64,000 nt of DNA from Sinorhizobium garamanticum (GCF_029892065.1 NZ_CP120375.1:1-64000), one strand, 5' to 3'. Shown: positions 18,044-28,450, counted from the first letter of the stretch. Translations and numbers: made by a program. Notes: generated from the letters alone by a model not told the origin.

Positions 18044-18985
18044 TTACTCGGAAGCGGCGCGCAGAGTTAGCGGTCGCTCATTGGCGCACAGCCCCAGGAT
18101 GGCTCGCGCTTCCTTAGGTGTCGCCGGCTCATGTCCGAGAATATCGATTAGCTCCCGAGCGCGCTCCACAAGCTGTTTGTTAGTGGCGAACACGCCTCTT
18201 CGTAGGTATAGATTATCTTCGAGTCCCACACGGATGTTACCTCCAAGCAAGACGGATTGTGCTGCGACAGGATATTGGTTTCGACCGGTTCCGAGAGCAC
18301 CCCAATGAGCCCCCTCCGGCAACAGGCCTTTCATGTAAGCAACTGTGTCAGGCGTCGCTGGTGCATTCCACTTCACGCCGAGGACAAACTGAAATATCGG
18401 GTCACCGGTGATTAAGCCTTCAGCGATCAACTGATGGGCAAATCCGATGTCGCCGCCCTCAAATACCTCGATTTCCGGCTTAACGCCGAGCTCCTTGAAG
18501 CGCTTCGCCATCGCCCGAAGCGTGCGCGGGGTATTCAAGTACACATATTCATCGCCGCCATCGCCCTGATTTGACGTCGTGACATCAAGAGATGCAATGT
18601 CTGGACGACACTCTTCAATGTGCGCGTATCGTATTTCTGGCGGCGCGACCGTCGTGCCACGTGCGGCGCGCGACTCATCTTCGGGGTCGGGCACGAACCG
18701 GGCATTTCCGCCGCATGTCAGATTTAATATGACGTCGACTGACGACTGGCGGATCCTGTCAGAAACCTCCTTGAATAGTTCAACGTCGTAAGTTGCGGCG
18801 GCAGTTGCCGGATCGCGTACATGAATATGGACGATCGCTGCACCAGCGCGCGCGGCTTCAATAGCCGAGTCAGCGATTTCCTGAGGAGTAATTGGGAAGT
18901 CCGGGTGAGCGCGATTAAATTTAGATCCGCCGGTCACGGCGCATGTAATAATGATTTTGCGATTGTCAAATGGCGCTATCGGCAT
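18044..18985 (-). CDS. Beta-keto acid cleavage enzyme (BKACE, formerly DUF849), copy 1
   Basis: The 313-residue TIM-barrel protein has the family signatures: KIIITCAVTGG at the start, AAIVHIHVRDP (metal-binding HxH), a catalytic-pocket segment SLDVTTSNQ, EIEVFEGGDIGFAHQLI and the C-terminal LGGNIRVGLEDNLYL that holds the second metal/arginine site. BKACEs condense a beta-keto acid with acetyl-CoA and cleave it to acetoacetate plus a new acyl-CoA. The VFEGGDIGF stretch differs from the FDTGHLWFA of copy 2 at 57834, so the two probably accept different substrates. Genes for acetoacetate activation and cleavage lie just downstream, which supports the role. Confidence 0.9.
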   Translation of the reverse strand: MPIAPFDNRKIIITCAVTGGSKFNRAHPDFPITPQEIADSAIEAARAGAAIVHIHVRDPATAAATYDVELFKEVSDRIRQSSVDVILNLTCGGNARFVPDPEDESRAARGTTVAPPEIRYAHIEECRPDIASLDVTTSNQGDGGDEYVYLNTPRTLRAMAKRFKELGVKPEIEVFEGGDIGFAHQLIAEGLITGDPIFQFVLGVKWNAPATPDTVAYMKGLLPEGAHWGALGTGRNQYPVAAQSVLLGGNIRVGLEDNLYLRRGVFATNKQLVERARELIDILGHEPATPKEARAILGLCANERPLTLRAASE

Positions 18986-19950
18986 AAAGCTAGACCCCGT
19001 GTTGTTAACGCCAGACAGTAGGACCGAATTTTGCAGCAGCCCACCGTTGTTGAGTTATGAGGGTCTGCTACTGATTATGCTATCTGGCCCCGCCGGAGTT
19101 GGAGAGCAGACTTGCAGGTAGCTTCAGGTAGTGGGATCACTCACCCCCGACATGTCACTTCGTGGGTATCGCGGCTTATCCTTCAGCGCGTTTCGTCCGA
19201 CTATCAATAGAACGCAATCTCGCTACCCTTGTTCTCCCTGTCCCGCTGCGGGAAGCCGCGGCATCAGTCATAACTTACTCATGGTCAGCTTTTCCGTTGG
19301 CGATCAAGAGCTCCGCGCCTATCTTGCCACGCCTGACCGTTTTGACGGTCCGAACGGAAACCTTGCCGCCGGTAGTGCTTAGTGTGGAAACCGATGAGCG
19401 CGACGAACGCCCCACTTGTCAGATGTTGACACGTTGGCTTTTTACTGGACTTGATTTGAACTTCTGCTTTGTCCGCTTTGGCACGAAGTGGCCGCGGATC
19501 TCGACGATTGCTTCAGCCACCGGAGGCATCCGTCGTTGTCGCTGGCTCTATGGTGTAGCTGAGTTCGCGGATCGGCGCGATGATCTCGCCGGTAACGGTA
19601 TGACGGCGGACGACGAGCAGCCACTTACCATGCGAGGCGATGCAAAAGGATCGCGGCTGGCGCCGATGATAGCGTGCAAACCAAACATACCGGCTGTAGT
19701 AGCCCTCGCCATAAGAAAGGCCCAGGTTGTCTGGGCACTGAGGCGCCGCGCGACATTGCAGTGCTCGGGCGAGGGAAATCGTGTTCACCGTCAGAGCTAC
19801 CGCGGGTGTAGGACAGACATAAGACAACATCACGCTACGAGGTTCTGAGTTGGATCAGAAGAACCAGTTTCGAGCATCGTGCTCAAAGACTGCCGCATGC
19901 ACTTGTTCTGGTCACAATAGATGTTTATCCCAACTCAAAGTTTTTGAACG
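18986..19950 (+). other. Intergenic region with an IS110 C-terminal vestige
   Basis: No intact gene is visible. At about 19640-19790 on the plus strand a frame reads MRGDAKGSRLAPMIACKP and VVALAIRKAQVVWALRRR, which resembles the end of IS110 recombinases (compare PWLARMLHRKP and IVALANKMARIVWAL in the element at 7740). The rest, including the start region of the BKACE transcript around 18990-19130, shows no recognisable product. Confidence 0.4.
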
Positions 19951-20490
19951 CTATTCTTGATTGAGTTCGGAGCGGAAACGCTCACCTTTGCGCACGTAGC
20001 TTTGGGCAGTTTTTCGGAAGTTTCGGATCTCCTCTTCGGACAGCCTCCGGACGAGCTTGGCCGGTGAACCCGTCCACAACTCTCCCGACCTAACCCGCTT
20101 GCCCGATGTCAGGAGGCTACGTGCCCCGAGAACGCCATCCGGCTCGATGATGCAACCGTTCATGACGGTCGAGGCCATTCCGACGAATGCACGGTCTTCC
20201 AGGTGGCAACCATGTATCAGGCAGGAATGCCCGACGGTAACATCGTCACCGATGACGACGTCGAATTCGCCGGGGTCAATGTGAATGACTGACCCGTCCT
20301 GAATGTTGCTTCGCGCACCGATCTGGATCGTATTGTCATCGCCGCGCAGCACGCAGTTAAACCATATACCAGACTGCGACCCGACGGTCACGGCACCCAC
20401 GATAGTGGCGGAAGGCGCAATCCAAGCACTATCGGCAATCTTAGGTTTGCTGGAGCCGAGATTATAGACCGACTGATGTTTTGTAGACAT
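19951..20490 (-). CDS. Gamma-class carbonic anhydrase-like hexapeptide protein
   Basis: The 179-residue protein (ATG at 20490, or two codons upstream at 20496) is a left-handed beta-helix with imperfect hexapeptide repeats (IADSAWIAPSATIVGAVTVG, then VLRGDDNTIQIG). The three zinc-ligand histidines of the gamma carbonic anhydrase/YrdA/PaaY group are present in SVIHIDPG and VGHSCLIHGC. The C-terminal EEEIRNFRKTAQSYVRKGERF helix matches YrdA-like proteins. PaaY, a relative in phenylacetate catabolism, is a thioesterase, so either hydration of CO2 or CoA-thioester hydrolysis is possible; the CoA-based neighbours make the second worth testing. Confidence 0.8.
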   Translation of the reverse strand: MSTKHQSVYNLGSSKPKIADSAWIAPSATIVGAVTVGSQSGIWFNCVLRGDDNTIQIGARSNIQDGSVIHIDPGEFDVVIGDDVTVGHSCLIHGCHLEDRAFVGMASTVMNGCIIEPDGVLGARSLLTSGKRVRSGELWTGSPAKLVRRLSEEEIRNFRKTAQSYVRKGERFRSELNQE

Positions 20491-20496
20491 GAACAC

Positions 20497-21005
20497 TTCT
20501 CCGTTTGTCTGCTTTCTCGCGCCTCACGGAGCAGAAATCCTGGCACCCTTGCGGGAAAGGGTGATTGGCAACTATCCCTTTTCGAAGAGTGAAGTAGTAG
20601 CCAAGGCGGCCACCGATCTGTGCCGCCCCGAAAGCTCGCTATCGGAAGCCTCGGAATGTAGCCTGCCTGTTGAGCAGATGCTGGGCCATAGCGCAGGGTG
20701 GAGCCCGCCTACCGTCGCCACGCGCCGAGTGTCGGTCGGCCTCGCTGCTCTTGCGCGAGGGGTCGGCGATTATGAATCTAGTTAAGCGGACTGCTGAATC
20801 ATAGACCATTCCATTTCATCTGAGGGTCCAAGGCACGTGAGAATGCTCATGCGTTCGGCCCTACAGATCACACAGAGAACGGACGAGAGAAATCCAGAAT
20901 AGTTATTTATGACGGCGGTTTATTATGCAACCTGTCGCGAGTTCGCTAACGGGCCGCTGGAACTCCGATAATTCGCCACCATAACCAGGCAATTCGGTAG
21001 ACCGA
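20497..21005. other. Spacer without a recognisable gene
   Basis: A 98-codon plus-strand frame begins at 20489 but shows no family features and overlaps the start of the hexapeptide gene. I see no promoter-like or repeat structure that I would defend. Confidence 0.4.
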
Positions 21006-21992
21006 TCACTCGCCAGCAGGCTCCAATAAGCCGCTCTTTCTAATTTCCCTGGGCGTGTAGCCATAGTGCTTCTTGAACGCGAGACAGAAGTTGGAAGCAT
21101 GGTCGTAGCCGACTTCATAGGCGATCATCTTCAGCGGCATTTCGGTCTTAACGAGCAGATCGACAGCCTTCGATAGTCGCACAAAAGCCCGGTAATCGTG
21201 AGCGTTGATGCCGTACCGATCCGCGAAGGCCTTGTTGAAGGTACGGCTCGGAATCTCCAATTCTTCTGCGATTGCACAGATCGGCAGCTTATTCTGCAAA
21301 TCGCTGTCAAAAATGCTTTTGATTTGCTCCAGCTTTTCGTCGATGCTGCGCGAGCCCCGTCTTACGTACTCCGATGACATTACTTTGTCTAGAGTAATGC
21401 AAAGCAGCTCCCTCGCCTTTGCTGAGACATAATCATGTACAAACCGATGACCTATGCTTCGAAATATCACTGAGCTTGCAATCTTCTGCATTTCCGAAGA
21501 GAGCGGAAGTTCTATCCAGGTAAATCGCCCGGCAGGTTGGCGCAACAGCTCCTGAATGACGGTTAATTGATCAGAAGTCTCGGCCACCAACCGCGGAGGC
21601 TCTTGCGGGTCGAAGCCGAGAGCCAGCGCAGTCTCCGATTGGCTCGCTGACCACTGACTTATCGCGTCAACGCCTTTGGGATGGAAGTAGGCGATAAACG
21701 TGGGCTTCTTCAGCTCAACTGCTTCTCCATTTGTGGGCGAGATGGTACGGCGACCGTCCAAGTGATAGAGGAATACGAGGCGATTGGTGCCACGATGATT
21801 TTCGAGGCATTCTTCACGCATCCTGAAGTGCTTGGTCGTCAGCAGAAGGCTAAGTTCTATCTGAAAACAGTCTTCGTGCCCTGAGGCACATTTTGTCGGT
21901 GGTATCCAGCGGCGCCCGAAACCAGCCATTTCCGGCGGTGCCAGCACCTCCTCGAATTCCTTGGCCCAGGCGATCTGCTCAAGGCTGTTCAT
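21006..21992 (-). CDS. AraC-family transcriptional regulator
   Basis: Starting at ATG 21992 (NSLEQIAWAKEFEEVLAPPE) the protein has 328 residues. The last ~100 form the double helix-turn-helix of the family: LPICAIAEELEIPSRTFNKAFADRYG for the first and LKMIAYEVGYDHASNFCLAFKKHYGYTPREIRK for the second. The N-terminal ~220 residues are a ligand domain of unknown specificity, with a Cys-rich segment (KCASGHEDCF). An AT-rich stretch at 22000-22050 precedes the gene and may hold its promoter. It sits between the BKACE module and the GntR gene and may regulate either side. Confidence 0.85.
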   Translation of the reverse strand: MNSLEQIAWAKEFEEVLAPPEMAGFGRRWIPPTKCASGHEDCFQIELSLLLTTKHFRMREECLENHRGTNRLVFLYHLDGRRTISPTNGEAVELKKPTFIAYFHPKGVDAISQWSASQSETALALGFDPQEPPRLVAETSDQLTVIQELLRQPAGRFTWIELPLSSEMQKIASSVIFRSIGHRFVHDYVSAKARELLCITLDKVMSSEYVRRGSRSIDEKLEQIKSIFDSDLQNKLPICAIAEELEIPSRTFNKAFADRYGINAHDYRAFVRLSKAVDLLVKTEMPLKMIAYEVGYDHASNFCLAFKKHYGYTPREIRKSGLLEPAGE

Positions 21993-22562
21993 ACACTCGT
22001 CTCCGCCCATGTCGCAATTGTTATAACAAAATAGAAAATTTTTGCTTGTTGTCAAACGGGAGCGTGAATCCGGTCCCATAGGCCGATAGAGCCTTCTAAA
22101 CCGGCGGGCACTTTGCGAAAAGCGCATGCCGAAGCGGACCCACAGCTGCCGGAAGCTAAAATTCGGATCAGCGGGCCGGCGTCGCCCTTGAGATTGTCAT
22201 TATAGGGCGCGGAAGCTTCGCAAATTCGCACAGTAGCGGTTCTCGCTAGCGGAGCTGCGTTTATCGTCGACGGCTACATCAACGAGAGAACCTTCCGAGC
22301 GATTTTTCCGCTTCAATCGCAACCTGCGCCCAGAATGGAAGACACGACTAGGAATGTCGGATCGGCTGCTGACCCCACCAATGAGGGCACAACTGGTCGC
22401 GCCAGCTAGCCGTCGATGAGCTCAACTGAGATACTGCGACCGTATGCTCCTGCTCTGGCATCGGGTTGAAGCAGGTGAATAAAAACTCCGCACTCGATAG
22501 AGCCATCGAAATGGTTCGACAATGCTGATCGCATCATTAACCCGTAAATCGCAAATCCGCTT
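21993..22562. other. Spacer without a recognisable gene
   Basis: The part next to the AraC start (22000-22050) is AT-rich (ATAGAAAATTTTTGCTTG) and is a plausible promoter area. No coding features or repeats are seen in the remainder. Confidence 0.4.
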
Positions 22563-23318
22563 CTATTCGGAATCTAAAATTTGAAGTATCTTTCTACGCG
22601 CAGTGAGTATATCTCCAACTATCGCCTTTTGGACGGCGGCCGCATCTCTTGCCTTCAGTGCAGAGATTGCAGCATCGTGAAATTTTTCGCCATCGTTGTC
22701 GTCCAATCCTTGATTTACAAGAAGGCCTAGCGTCGGGCCGATCGCCACCCAAAGATTGTCAATAATCGCGAGAAGTCGTGGTGCCCTTGACTGAGCATAG
22801 AGAGTAAAGTGGAACTTGGCGTTTGCAGCCATTTTGGCCTTGGAGTTATGAGACCGACGATGCGTGCAATAGACAAGATGATGATGCTCCAGCTCGCGAA
22901 TAAAGGCCGTCGACGCGTTTCCCGCCGCAAGTTCCGCTGCCCAGCCTTCAAGGTTGACACGGATCTTCGTGATCTCCTCCAAGTCTGACCTGCCCAGGCT
23001 CGGAGCTCTGATGGACTTTGGACCGGCCATCGACAGGCTTTCCTCTGAAACGAGGCGCGTGATTGCCTCGCGGACAGGCGTGACGCTGACGCCCAGTTGA
23101 GAAGCTATAGCGCGGTGAGTGATCTTCTCACCCGGCTCGTACACGCCGCATCTGATGCTTTCGCGCACTATGCCGTATACTCTGTCGGACAGCGTCGTTT
23201 TGTGTAAATGTTGGTCCAAATCGTTCAAAGTCCTCGCTTTGCCCGGCTGCTCTCTTCCTTCGCTCACGAGCTTAGGCTTTTCAGAAAACACGCGCTCGGT
23301 CTTATGCCGCGGCATCAC
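22563..23318 (-). CDS. GntR/FCD-family transcriptional regulator
   Basis: The 251-residue protein has a winged-helix DNA-binding domain (LSDRVYGIVRESIRCGVYEPG, THRAIASQLGVSVTPVREAITRL) and an FCD ligand domain with the metal-binding histidines in ELEHHHLVYCTHRRSH, AKFHFTLYAQ and KFHDAAISAL. It is the intact paralogue of the regulator at 2751, and its ILQILDSE end shows how that gene originally finished. It adds a ~30-residue N-terminal arm. FCD regulators usually repress adjacent catabolic operons until an organic acid binds; the amidase-transport locus directly downstream is a plausible target (inference). Confidence 0.9.
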   Translation of the reverse strand: MMPRHKTERVFSEKPKLVSEGREQPGKARTLNDLDQHLHKTTLSDRVYGIVRESIRCGVYEPGEKITHRAIASQLGVSVTPVREAITRLVSEESLSMAGPKSIRAPSLGRSDLEEITKIRVNLEGWAAELAAGNASTAFIRELEHHHLVYCTHRRSHNSKAKMAANAKFHFTLYAQSRAPRLLAIIDNLWVAIGPTLGLLVNQGLDDNDGEKFHDAAISALKARDAAAVQKAIVGDILTARRKILQILDSE

Positions 23319-24233
23319 AACCTCGTGCTCCTATCGAGATTGTCGAACACGGAGTGTGGTCGCTTAGCTGGGCGGCAGCCGCTCCAGCCAAGGGTAAAGT
23401 TTCTGGGGCGCTAAATGACCGACAAAAGATCGTCACGTCTCTGACAGAGCAAACGAAAAATTGCGGTTCGTGATGGGTGTCACACATTTCGCGAGACATT
23501 CATGGACTTTATTGGGCGTGTCATTATTTTAATACCTCAGGAGTAATGACCCAATGCATGATCGAGCATGACAGTCGTGTCAATGGATAGTGTCGCCGGT
23601 CGCGTGGAGCTCAGGCCACATGTCAATATCTCCGACGTGCTCGGCGCCGTCCACCTGCCCCTCCATGGTCAGTGTAATCCGGCCAACATCGCCATGGCAC
23701 TCGCGAGGGGTGCGCGCAGCGCGGCGCGAACATAATTGAGAACGACAAGGTCACGGCCGTCCATGATCGCCACGGCCGTGTGACAGGCGTCAAGCTGCCG
23801 TTGCGTGACGACGCTCGGAGCGGCTGGCCGAAAGGCGATGCAATTAACTTGCCGTGATGCCAATGGATAACGGATTGTGTAGATCCCACTACCGCAAAGC
23901 AGCGCGCCGGGATCGATGGCACGATCTCGGCGGGCGTTCGGGGCCACGTCAATCCGCATTCACCAAGCTCGTGGTGCTTCCCACCGGCGCATGACGCATT
24001 CGCCAGCAGTATCTAAAGCGTAGCAAATCCACCAGCCAGATGCGCCGGAAGGGAGCATGGCACAACGGCGCAGTGATGGCATCGGCGCTGAACCTCCGGG
24101 GCTTGGTTGAATCGCTCATATCGGCTCCTGCGTCGCCTGCAATGGCTCGATTCTGAACCCGAGCAGTGACGTTTCCGGAGACTTGGCCGATGACCACCGG
24201 CTCAGGCCCTCGCTGGAACAACAACATCAGACC
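23319..24233 (-). other. Decayed region between GntR and amidase
   Basis: No intact gene. On the minus strand, about 23960-23830, LLCGSGIYTIRYPLASRQVN resembles the substrate-domain strand of flavin-dependent aromatic hydroxylases, and at about 24120-24060 ITAPLCHAPFRRIWLVDL resembles the N-terminus of MFS_3 transporters. Both are short and out of context; I regard them as possible vestiges only. Confidence 0.25.
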
Positions 24234-25817
24234 TCATAGCCAGGTGGTGTTTAGAAGGGGTGGAAGCCTTTTTTGCACCCAACCTGTCACCTGCTCGTAC
24301 GCATAGGCCATCTGCAACACGCCGCGGTCATCTTTGCCGATCAGCTGGATTCCTGCGGGGAGCCCAGCCTCGTTGAATCCGACCGGCATGCCCATGACAG
24401 GCAATCCCGTTAGAGACCACGGCGCCACCGTTTCCATCCAGCGATGGTATGTATCCATTTGGCGCCCGTTGATCTCGGATGGCCAATGGACGTTCTTGTC
24501 GAACGGAAACACTTGGGCACTTGGAGCCACGATGTAGTCATACCTATCGAACATCTTGACAACTGCAGCATACCAAGCTTTGCGCTCCTGGTCGGCGTTA
24601 TAAATATCTACCGCAGTAAGTTTCGATGCGCGCTCTAATTCCCAGGCGAGTTCCGGCTTCAACTTCGCCCGAGTTACCGGATCGGCCCAGAGGTCGTATC
24701 TGCGGAGCTGCGAAAGTCCTCGCCAAGTCATGAAGGTATCGAAGAGAGCGGACAAAGAGTAGTCGGGAACCGCCTCCTCGACGGTGGCTCCGAGACTCTC
24801 GAATGCGGCGAATGATTTGCGGCAGAGATCGAGGATACCCGGCTCGGTCGCCAGATACCCGTTGTAGTCTCCGACCCAGGCGATGCGGGCGCCTCGGAGA
24901 TCGCGTTCCAATGGCAACCGAAAGATTGAAGAATTCCCGTCGATCTCCAATGAAGCCGCTTTGCTTGGACCCGCCATGACTGACAGCAAAGCTGCTATGT
25001 CATTGACAGTTCGACCCATCGGCCCACCCACACCTAACTGAGCGATGAACCTGCTGTCATCTGGGATTAGACCCCAACTCGGCCGATACCCCAAAACGTT
25101 GTTGAAGGCTGCGGGGTTGCGAAGGGAGCCCATGTAGTCGCCGCCGTCTGCGACCGGCAGCATTCTCAATGCGAGGGCGGACGCTGCGCCGCCGCTGCTG
25201 CCGCCGCAGGTTTTTGACGGATCGTATGCGCAACCGGTGGTTCCCCACACCGGATTGTAGGTTTGCGAGCCCAACCCGAACTCCGGGGCATTCGTCTTGC
25301 CTATGACTAGGGCTCCCGCAGCCTTTATGCGCGCCACAACCGGCGAATCCGAATCAGCGATGCGGTCCGCAAAGATAGGCGAACCCGAGGTCGTCGGGAA
25401 TCCCTTCGTATCCGTGCCCTCCTTGATCGCCTGCGGAAAGCCATGCATCCAGCCGAGATATTCCCCACGATGCAGTTGCTCATCGCGTTCTTCAGCCTCT
25501 TTGAGCAACGCAGCATCATCCGCCAGAGCGATTATGGCGTTGACCTGCGGGTTTATCCGGTGAATGTGTTTAAGGTATGCTGTCATGACCTCTACGCATG
25601 ACACGTCCCTGCGCGCGATTGTTCGCGACAGCGCCAAGGCGTCCATCATGACGATCTCATCGGGTTCAGAAGTCGTCGTCAGATGAGCAGAAGCGGGAAG
25701 CTCCATCCTGCCCATGGTCAGCCCTGCTACCGTCGCTCCGGACTTCTTCGATATCGCTCGCCCCGAGATGCCGGATCTTTTCCCAGTGTCCGCTTTATCA
25801 TATGATTTGTCAGACAT
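24234..25817 (-). CDS. Amidase-signature hydrolase, copy 1
   Basis: The 527-residue protein belongs to the amidase signature family. The Ser-cisSer-Lys triad is visible: lysine in MHGFPQAIKEG, the glycine/serine loop KTCGGSSGGAASALALRM and the nucleophile region ADGGDYMGSLRNPAAF. It has an unusually long N-terminal arm (about 55 residues) before the first catalytic block; ATGs at codons 35 and 38 (GRMELPASAHL) are alternative starts. The family hydrolyses amides of many acids; GatA-type transamidation is unlikely without gatB/gatC. It is related to the amidase at 35339. Its position at the end of the peptide-transporter transcript suggests that it processes an imported amide. Confidence 0.85.
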   Translation of the reverse strand: MSDKSYDKADTGKRSGISGRAISKKSGATVAGLTMGRMELPASAHLTTTSEPDEIVMMDALALSRTIARRDVSCVEVMTAYLKHIHRINPQVNAIIALADDAALLKEAEERDEQLHRGEYLGWMHGFPQAIKEGTDTKGFPTTSGSPIFADRIADSDSPVVARIKAAGALVIGKTNAPEFGLGSQTYNPVWGTTGCAYDPSKTCGGSSGGAASALALRMLPVADGGDYMGSLRNPAAFNNVLGYRPSWGLIPDDSRFIAQLGVGGPMGRTVNDIAALLSVMAGPSKAASLEIDGNSSIFRLPLERDLRGARIAWVGDYNGYLATEPGILDLCRKSFAAFESLGATVEEAVPDYSLSALFDTFMTWRGLSQLRRYDLWADPVTRAKLKPELAWELERASKLTAVDIYNADQERKAWYAAVVKMFDRYDYIVAPSAQVFPFDKNVHWPSEINGRQMDTYHRWMETVAPWSLTGLPVMGMPVGFNEAGLPAGIQLIGKDDRGVLQMAYAYEQVTGWVQKRLPPLLNTTWL

Positions 25818-25826
25818 CTTCCATTC

Positions 25827-26072
25827 CTACGTCGTTGTCATAGAACCCATTTGCGTTGCACCTGATTGGGCGGTTGTGTTGCAAACCCCGCTTCGCTGCC
25901 ATCGGCACGATGAACGTGGCGCACATTGGACGATCAGGTCGGCTGCTTTGACCGCCGAGGCGACCGATCGGTTCATGTTCTCGATCGCCAGTTCGTTGTC
26001 CCGCACGTGCAACGGAGATGCGGGGTCGGTGTAGATCTTCTGAAGGTCTTTCAAGATCAGTGTGTTGTTCAT
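25827..26072 (-). pseudogene. Isochorismatase-like hydrolase, N-terminal fragment
   Basis: From ATG 26072 the frame reads TLILKDLQKIYTDPASPLHV and NELAIENMNRSVASAV, which resembles the first strand and helix of isochorismatase-family cysteine hydrolases, where the aspartate after the first strand is catalytic. Similarity ends after about 50 residues and the remaining sequence is not family-like. The catalytic lysine and cysteine regions are missing. It lies directly upstream of the amidase start and downstream of the transporter genes, so it may once have been part of that operon. Confidence 0.35.
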
Positions 26073-26351
26073 GACTTGCTGCCGAAGACACCAAAGCGCG
26101 AGGGCTCAATATGCGACCGCAATGCCGTCCTTGCGAGGTCCGAAGGCCCAGTAAGCGTGCCTCGTTCCCAGTCTATTCAGATGGCCAGCCCGCCACCGTG
26201 AGTCTTGGCGGCAAGCGCCACCTCGTGCACTTTGTCCCGCAGTTCACGGATTCCCCATTCTCGCTCACGCTGACGCATAAAGTGGAACTATGATCGTTGC
26301 TCAATTGCTTTCTTCCTTTATCTCTTCCTATTCCCGTACTTGGGACGATGT

Positions 26352-27428
26352 TCAGTGTTCGTGTCCGGGGTGCGCTCGAGATGTCCTATCGGCTGAAGAC
26401 GTCTGTGGCTCAGCCACATGAGCAAGCGAAGAACTGGCCGCTGCGGGAACGTAAGTGGCCGGAGCGCGTACATGACAGGCCACGACGCGCCCGTCTGCTA
26501 TCGGCACCAAAGGTGGAACTTCGATGCGGCAGCGCTCAACCGCCAACGGGCAGCGCGGGTGGAACGCGCATCCCCTTGGCGGGTTGACCGGGCTCGGCAC
26601 CTCGCCCTCGACCGGCGCCTCTAGCCGAACCCGCGTGGGATCCGGCACGGGTGCCGCCGCAATCAGCGCCTCGGTGTAGGGGTGGACCGGCTTGGCGAAC
26701 AGCGCCTCGCATGTAGCCAGTTCCACAATTCGCCCCAGATACATGACGGCAACGCGATGGGCGATATGTTCCACGACGCCAAGGTCGTGCGAGATGAAGA
26801 CCAAGGCGATGCCCATCTGCTGCTGAAGATCCACAAGCAGATTCAGAATCTGCGCCTGTACGGAGACGTCAAGGGCTGAGACCGCCTCGTCGGCAATGAT
26901 GAGTGAGGGCTTGAGCGACAGGGCGCGCGCAATGCCGAGCCGCTGGCGCTGACCACCCGACATCTCAGACGGGCGCCTGTGCATCATCTCGGGCGACATT
27001 CCAACCTTCTGGAGGAGGTCCGCGGCAAGCGCGTTGCGCTGCTTGCGGTTGAGACGCTCGAAATTCTCGGCGGGCTCAGTAATGATCTGTCCAGCGGTAA
27101 GGCGCGGGTTCAGCGATGAGTAAGGGTCCTGAAACACCATCTGCATCCGCCGACGCCAGGCACGAAGCTCGTGCTTCGTGAGGCCAGCAATATCGGCCCC
27201 GTCGATCAGGACGCGTCCGCCGGTCGGATCCACGAGCCGCATCAATAGCCGCGCGACAGTCGACTTGCCGCAGCCGGATTCCCCGACAATGCAAAGCGTT
27301 TCGCCCGCCTCAACGGAAAAGGATACATCCTCGACCGCTCTCACCACAGAAGACGGCTTCTTCAAGAACCCTGCACCAAGCGGATAATGCTTGGTCAGAT
27401 TTTCAACTTTAAGCAATGAACCGCTCAT
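26352..27428 (-). CDS. Oligopeptide-type ABC transporter ATPase (OppF/DppF-like)
   Basis: The ATG at 27428 ([17 protein letters not shown]) overlaps the stop of the upstream ATPase gene by ATGA and has AGGAG eight bases before it. The 358-residue protein has Walker [13 protein letters not shown]-loop [13 protein letters not shown], signature [14 protein letters not shown], Walker [13 protein letters not shown] and switch histidine FISHDLG. The C-terminal oligopeptide-type extension ([31 protein letters not shown]) identifies the peptide/opine/nickel subfamily. The Walker B glutamate is followed by AVSALD, where the D-loop is normal. It is one of two ATPases that drive uptake through the permeases at 28452-30276. 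Confidence 0.9.
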   Translation of the reverse strand: MSGSLLKVENLTKHYPLGAGFLKKPSSVVRAVEDVSFSVEAGETLCIVGESGCGKSTVARLLMRLVDPTGGRVLIDGADIAGLTKHELRAWRRRMQMVFQDPYSSLNPRLTAGQIITEPAENFERLNRKQRNALAADLLQKVGMSPEMMHRRPSEMSGGQRQRLGIARALSLKPSLIIADEAVSALDVSVQAQILNLLVDLQQQMGIALVFISHDLGVVEHIAHRVAVMYLGRIVELATCEALFAKPVHPYTEALIAAAPVPDPTRVRLEAPVEGEVPSPVNPPRGCAFHPRCPLAVERCRIEVPPLVPIADGRVVACHVRAPATYVPAAASSSLAHVAEPQTSSADRTSRAHPGHEH

Positions 27429-28450
27429 CCGCATATCTCCTCTGAGCGCCAGCATGCGGCGGCGTGACCCGATTCGACGTCGCGCAAAGCCGGCGTCTTC
27501 TCGCGGCAAATGTCGATCGCGAACGGGCAACGCGGCGCAAAGCTGCACCCGATAATCGGTTCACGCAGGTTAGGTACGATGCCGGGGATTTCAGGCAGAC
27601 GGCGCTGTCGCCCGTGCCGCCGGTCAGGCACCGAGCGCATCAGAGCCTGAGTGTACGGATGCATGGGGCGGGCGAACAAATCCGCGACGTTGGCTTGCTC
27701 GACGATCCGGCCAGCATACATGACGATAACACGCTGGCACGTCTCGGCGACGACGCCCAAATCATGGGTGATAAACATCACCGAGGTTCCCATGCGCTCT
27801 TTCAGGTCGACGATCAGCCGAAGGATCTGCGCCTGGATCGTAACGTCGAGGGCGGTGGTTGGCTCGTCAGCAATCAACAGTTCCGGTGAACAGGCAAGAG
27901 CCATGGCGATCATGACGCGTTGGCGCATGCCGCCGGACATCTCATGTGGATAGTTGTTGACGCGGCGCTCGGGGTCCGCAATGCGGACGATACGCAGCAT
28001 TTCTTCGGCCTTTGCCGTCGCGGCTGACCGCGAGGCTCCCGTGTGAATCTGCACCGCTTCAGCGATTTGGTGCCCAACCGTGTAGACCGGGTTTAGACTC
28101 GTCATCGGATCCTGGAAGATCATGGCGATCTTGTCACCGCGGATCTTTCGCATCTCCCGCTCCGACAACTCAAGAAGGTCGCGCCCGTGAAAGCGGACCT
28201 CACCTGCAACCGTCCTGGCGGTCTGCTTCGGAAGCAGACGAAGGATCGAGAGGGCAGTAACGCTCTTTCCGCATCCGGATTCGCCGACTACGCCAACCGT
28301 TTCGCCCTTCTTCACCTGGAAGCTGACGCCACCCAAGGCACGGGTGACGCTTTCCTCGCCGTAAAAGTGCGTCTCAAGGTCTCGAACATCGAGAAGTATT
28401 TCTTCTGCCGCGGTTTTAGGCATTTGCATGTCAGCTTTATGCATCAGCAT
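27425..28450 (-). CDS. Oligopeptide-type ABC transporter ATPase (OppD/DppD-like)
   Basis: The chosen ATG 28450 lies seven bases after GGAGG and overlaps the permease stop; ATG 28444 is two codons further. The protein (341 residues) has Walker [15 protein letters not shown]-loop [13 protein letters not shown], signature [15 protein letters not shown], Walker [15 protein letters not shown] and switch region [11 protein letters not shown]. The tail ([28 protein letters not shown]) has the conserved cysteine cluster of OppD-type ATPases, which in some members binds iron-sulphur. It pairs with the ATPase encoded downstream. Confidence 0.9.
   Translation of the reverse strand: MLMHKADMQMPKTAAEEILLDVRDLETHFYGEESVTRALGGVSFQVKKGETVGVVGESGCGKSVTALSILRLLPKQTARTVAGEVRFHGRDLLELSEREMRKIRGDKIAMIFQDPMTSLNPVYTVGHQIAEAVQIHTGASRSAATAKAEEMLRIVRIADPERRVNNYPHEMSGGMRQRVMIAMALACSPELLIADEPTTALDVTIQAQILRLIVDLKERMGTSVMFITHDLGVVAETCQRVIVMYAGRIVEQANVADLFARPMHPYTQALMRSVPDRRHGRQRRLPEIPGIVPNLREPIIGCSFAPRCPFAIDICREKTPALRDVESGHAAACWRSEEICG

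Noticed and set aside
20489..20785. Small plus-strand gene of 98 codons
   Set aside because: No recognisable motif, no clear ribosome-binding site and overlap with the start of the hexapeptide gene.
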